Source of the DNA: an uncultured Xanthobacteraceae bacterium
GTDB taxonomy: Bacteria > Pseudomonadota > Alphaproteobacteria > Rhizobiales > Xanthobacteraceae
Direction of reading: 5' to 3'
NCBI GenBank assembly: GCA_955652195.1
Contig: CATPBC010000005.1
Location: forward strand, 1 to 5,937
Length of the DNA: 5,937 bases
Shown here: positions 5,780 to 5,937 of the stretch, piece after piece
Numbering within the stretch: the stretch's first letter is position 1
How the letters are laid out: each line of letters starts with the position of its first letter
Program-made: the position numbers and the translations under genes
Notes under the pieces: model-generated
Told to the model about the DNA's origin: nothing
What the model saw: the letters and a program-made list of their open reading frames with translations, nothing else
Database searches by the model: none

Positions 5780-5937
5780 TCAGCTGCCAGCGGCCTGCGA
5801 GGCGAGGCGTTCTTTCGCAACCGGAATGGACAGGTGCCGCAGCCATCGCTCGCAGGAGGTGACGGTATTGATCAGCAGCATGGAGACTGTCATCGGACCG
5901 ACGCCGCCCGGCACCGGTGTGATGTAGGAGGCTTTGG
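5780..5937 (-). CDS. folD: FolD C-terminal part (methylenetetrahydrofolate dehydrogenase/cyclohydrolase), cut by window edge
   Basis: The minus strand carries the last 51 codons and a TGA stop (5782-5780) of a frame containing [11 protein letters not shown] followed by SMLLINTV, the hallmark C-terminal FolD signature near the NADP site. FolD is a bifunctional cytosolic enzyme that interconverts 5,10-methylene-, 5,10-methenyl- and 10-formyl-tetrahydrofolate using NADP and water. The family is about 280-300 residues, so most of the gene lies beyond the right edge. After the signature the tail runs about 28 residues (with an Arg/Leu-rich helix) to the stop. The stop is 48 bp upstream of the glpK start, so read-through into glpK is possible; no U-tailed hairpin is seen in the gap. 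Confidence 0.93.
   Translation of the reverse strand, partial: KASYITPVPGGVGPMTVSMLLINTVTSCERWLRHLSIPVAKERLASQAAGS

Overview
This is a GC-rich stretch of bacterial chromosome with tightly packed genes and strong G/C preference at third codon positions. The gene families and codon style suggest an alphaproteobacterium, most likely Hyphomicrobiales (Bradyrhizobium/Rhodoplanes-like). That placement is inferred from gene character, not from a marker gene. No tRNA, rRNA, CRISPR array, complete insertion sequence or prophage gene is visible.

Layout, left to right. Bases 1-66 may hold the first 22 codons of a minus-strand gene that leaves the window; this is weakly supported. Bases 67-214 are non-coding. 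At 215-1309 (minus) lies a self-processing Ntn-hydrolase of the C45 / acid-ceramidase / NAAA type. It is divergent from a small cupin gene at 1477-2025 (plus). The 167-bp gap between them carries a three-copy 13-bp tandem repeat ending against the hydrolase ATG, and a 10-bp palindrome nearer the cupin. The cupin converges on a minus-strand pair: a YbdK/GCS2-type carboxylate-amine (glutamate-cysteine ligase-like) ligase at 2861-4057, followed 26 bp later by a stand-alone class II glutamine amidotransferase of the YafJ/EgtC type at 2049-2834. Upstream of the pair, a 183-bp gap holds a perfect 7+7 bp dyad, a second inverted repeat and a terminator-like hairpin that overlaps the stop codon of the next gene. 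That gene is glycerol kinase, glpK, at 4241-5731 (minus, TTG start). The last 158 bp hold the 3' end of folD (minus), 48 bp upstream of glpK.

How the genes may work together. glpK and folD are housekeeping metabolic genes. The most suggestive unit is ligase plus amidotransferase. A GCS2-type ligase can attach glutamate through its gamma-carboxyl to an amine, and a class II amidotransferase domain without a synthetase partner can cleave a gamma-glutamyl amide. The same two families act as EgtA and EgtC in mycobacterial ergothioneine synthesis, but egtB and egtD are not in this window, so a different amine may be handled. The neighbouring Ntn amidase and cupin are of unknown substrate; any link to the gamma-glutamyl pair is speculative.
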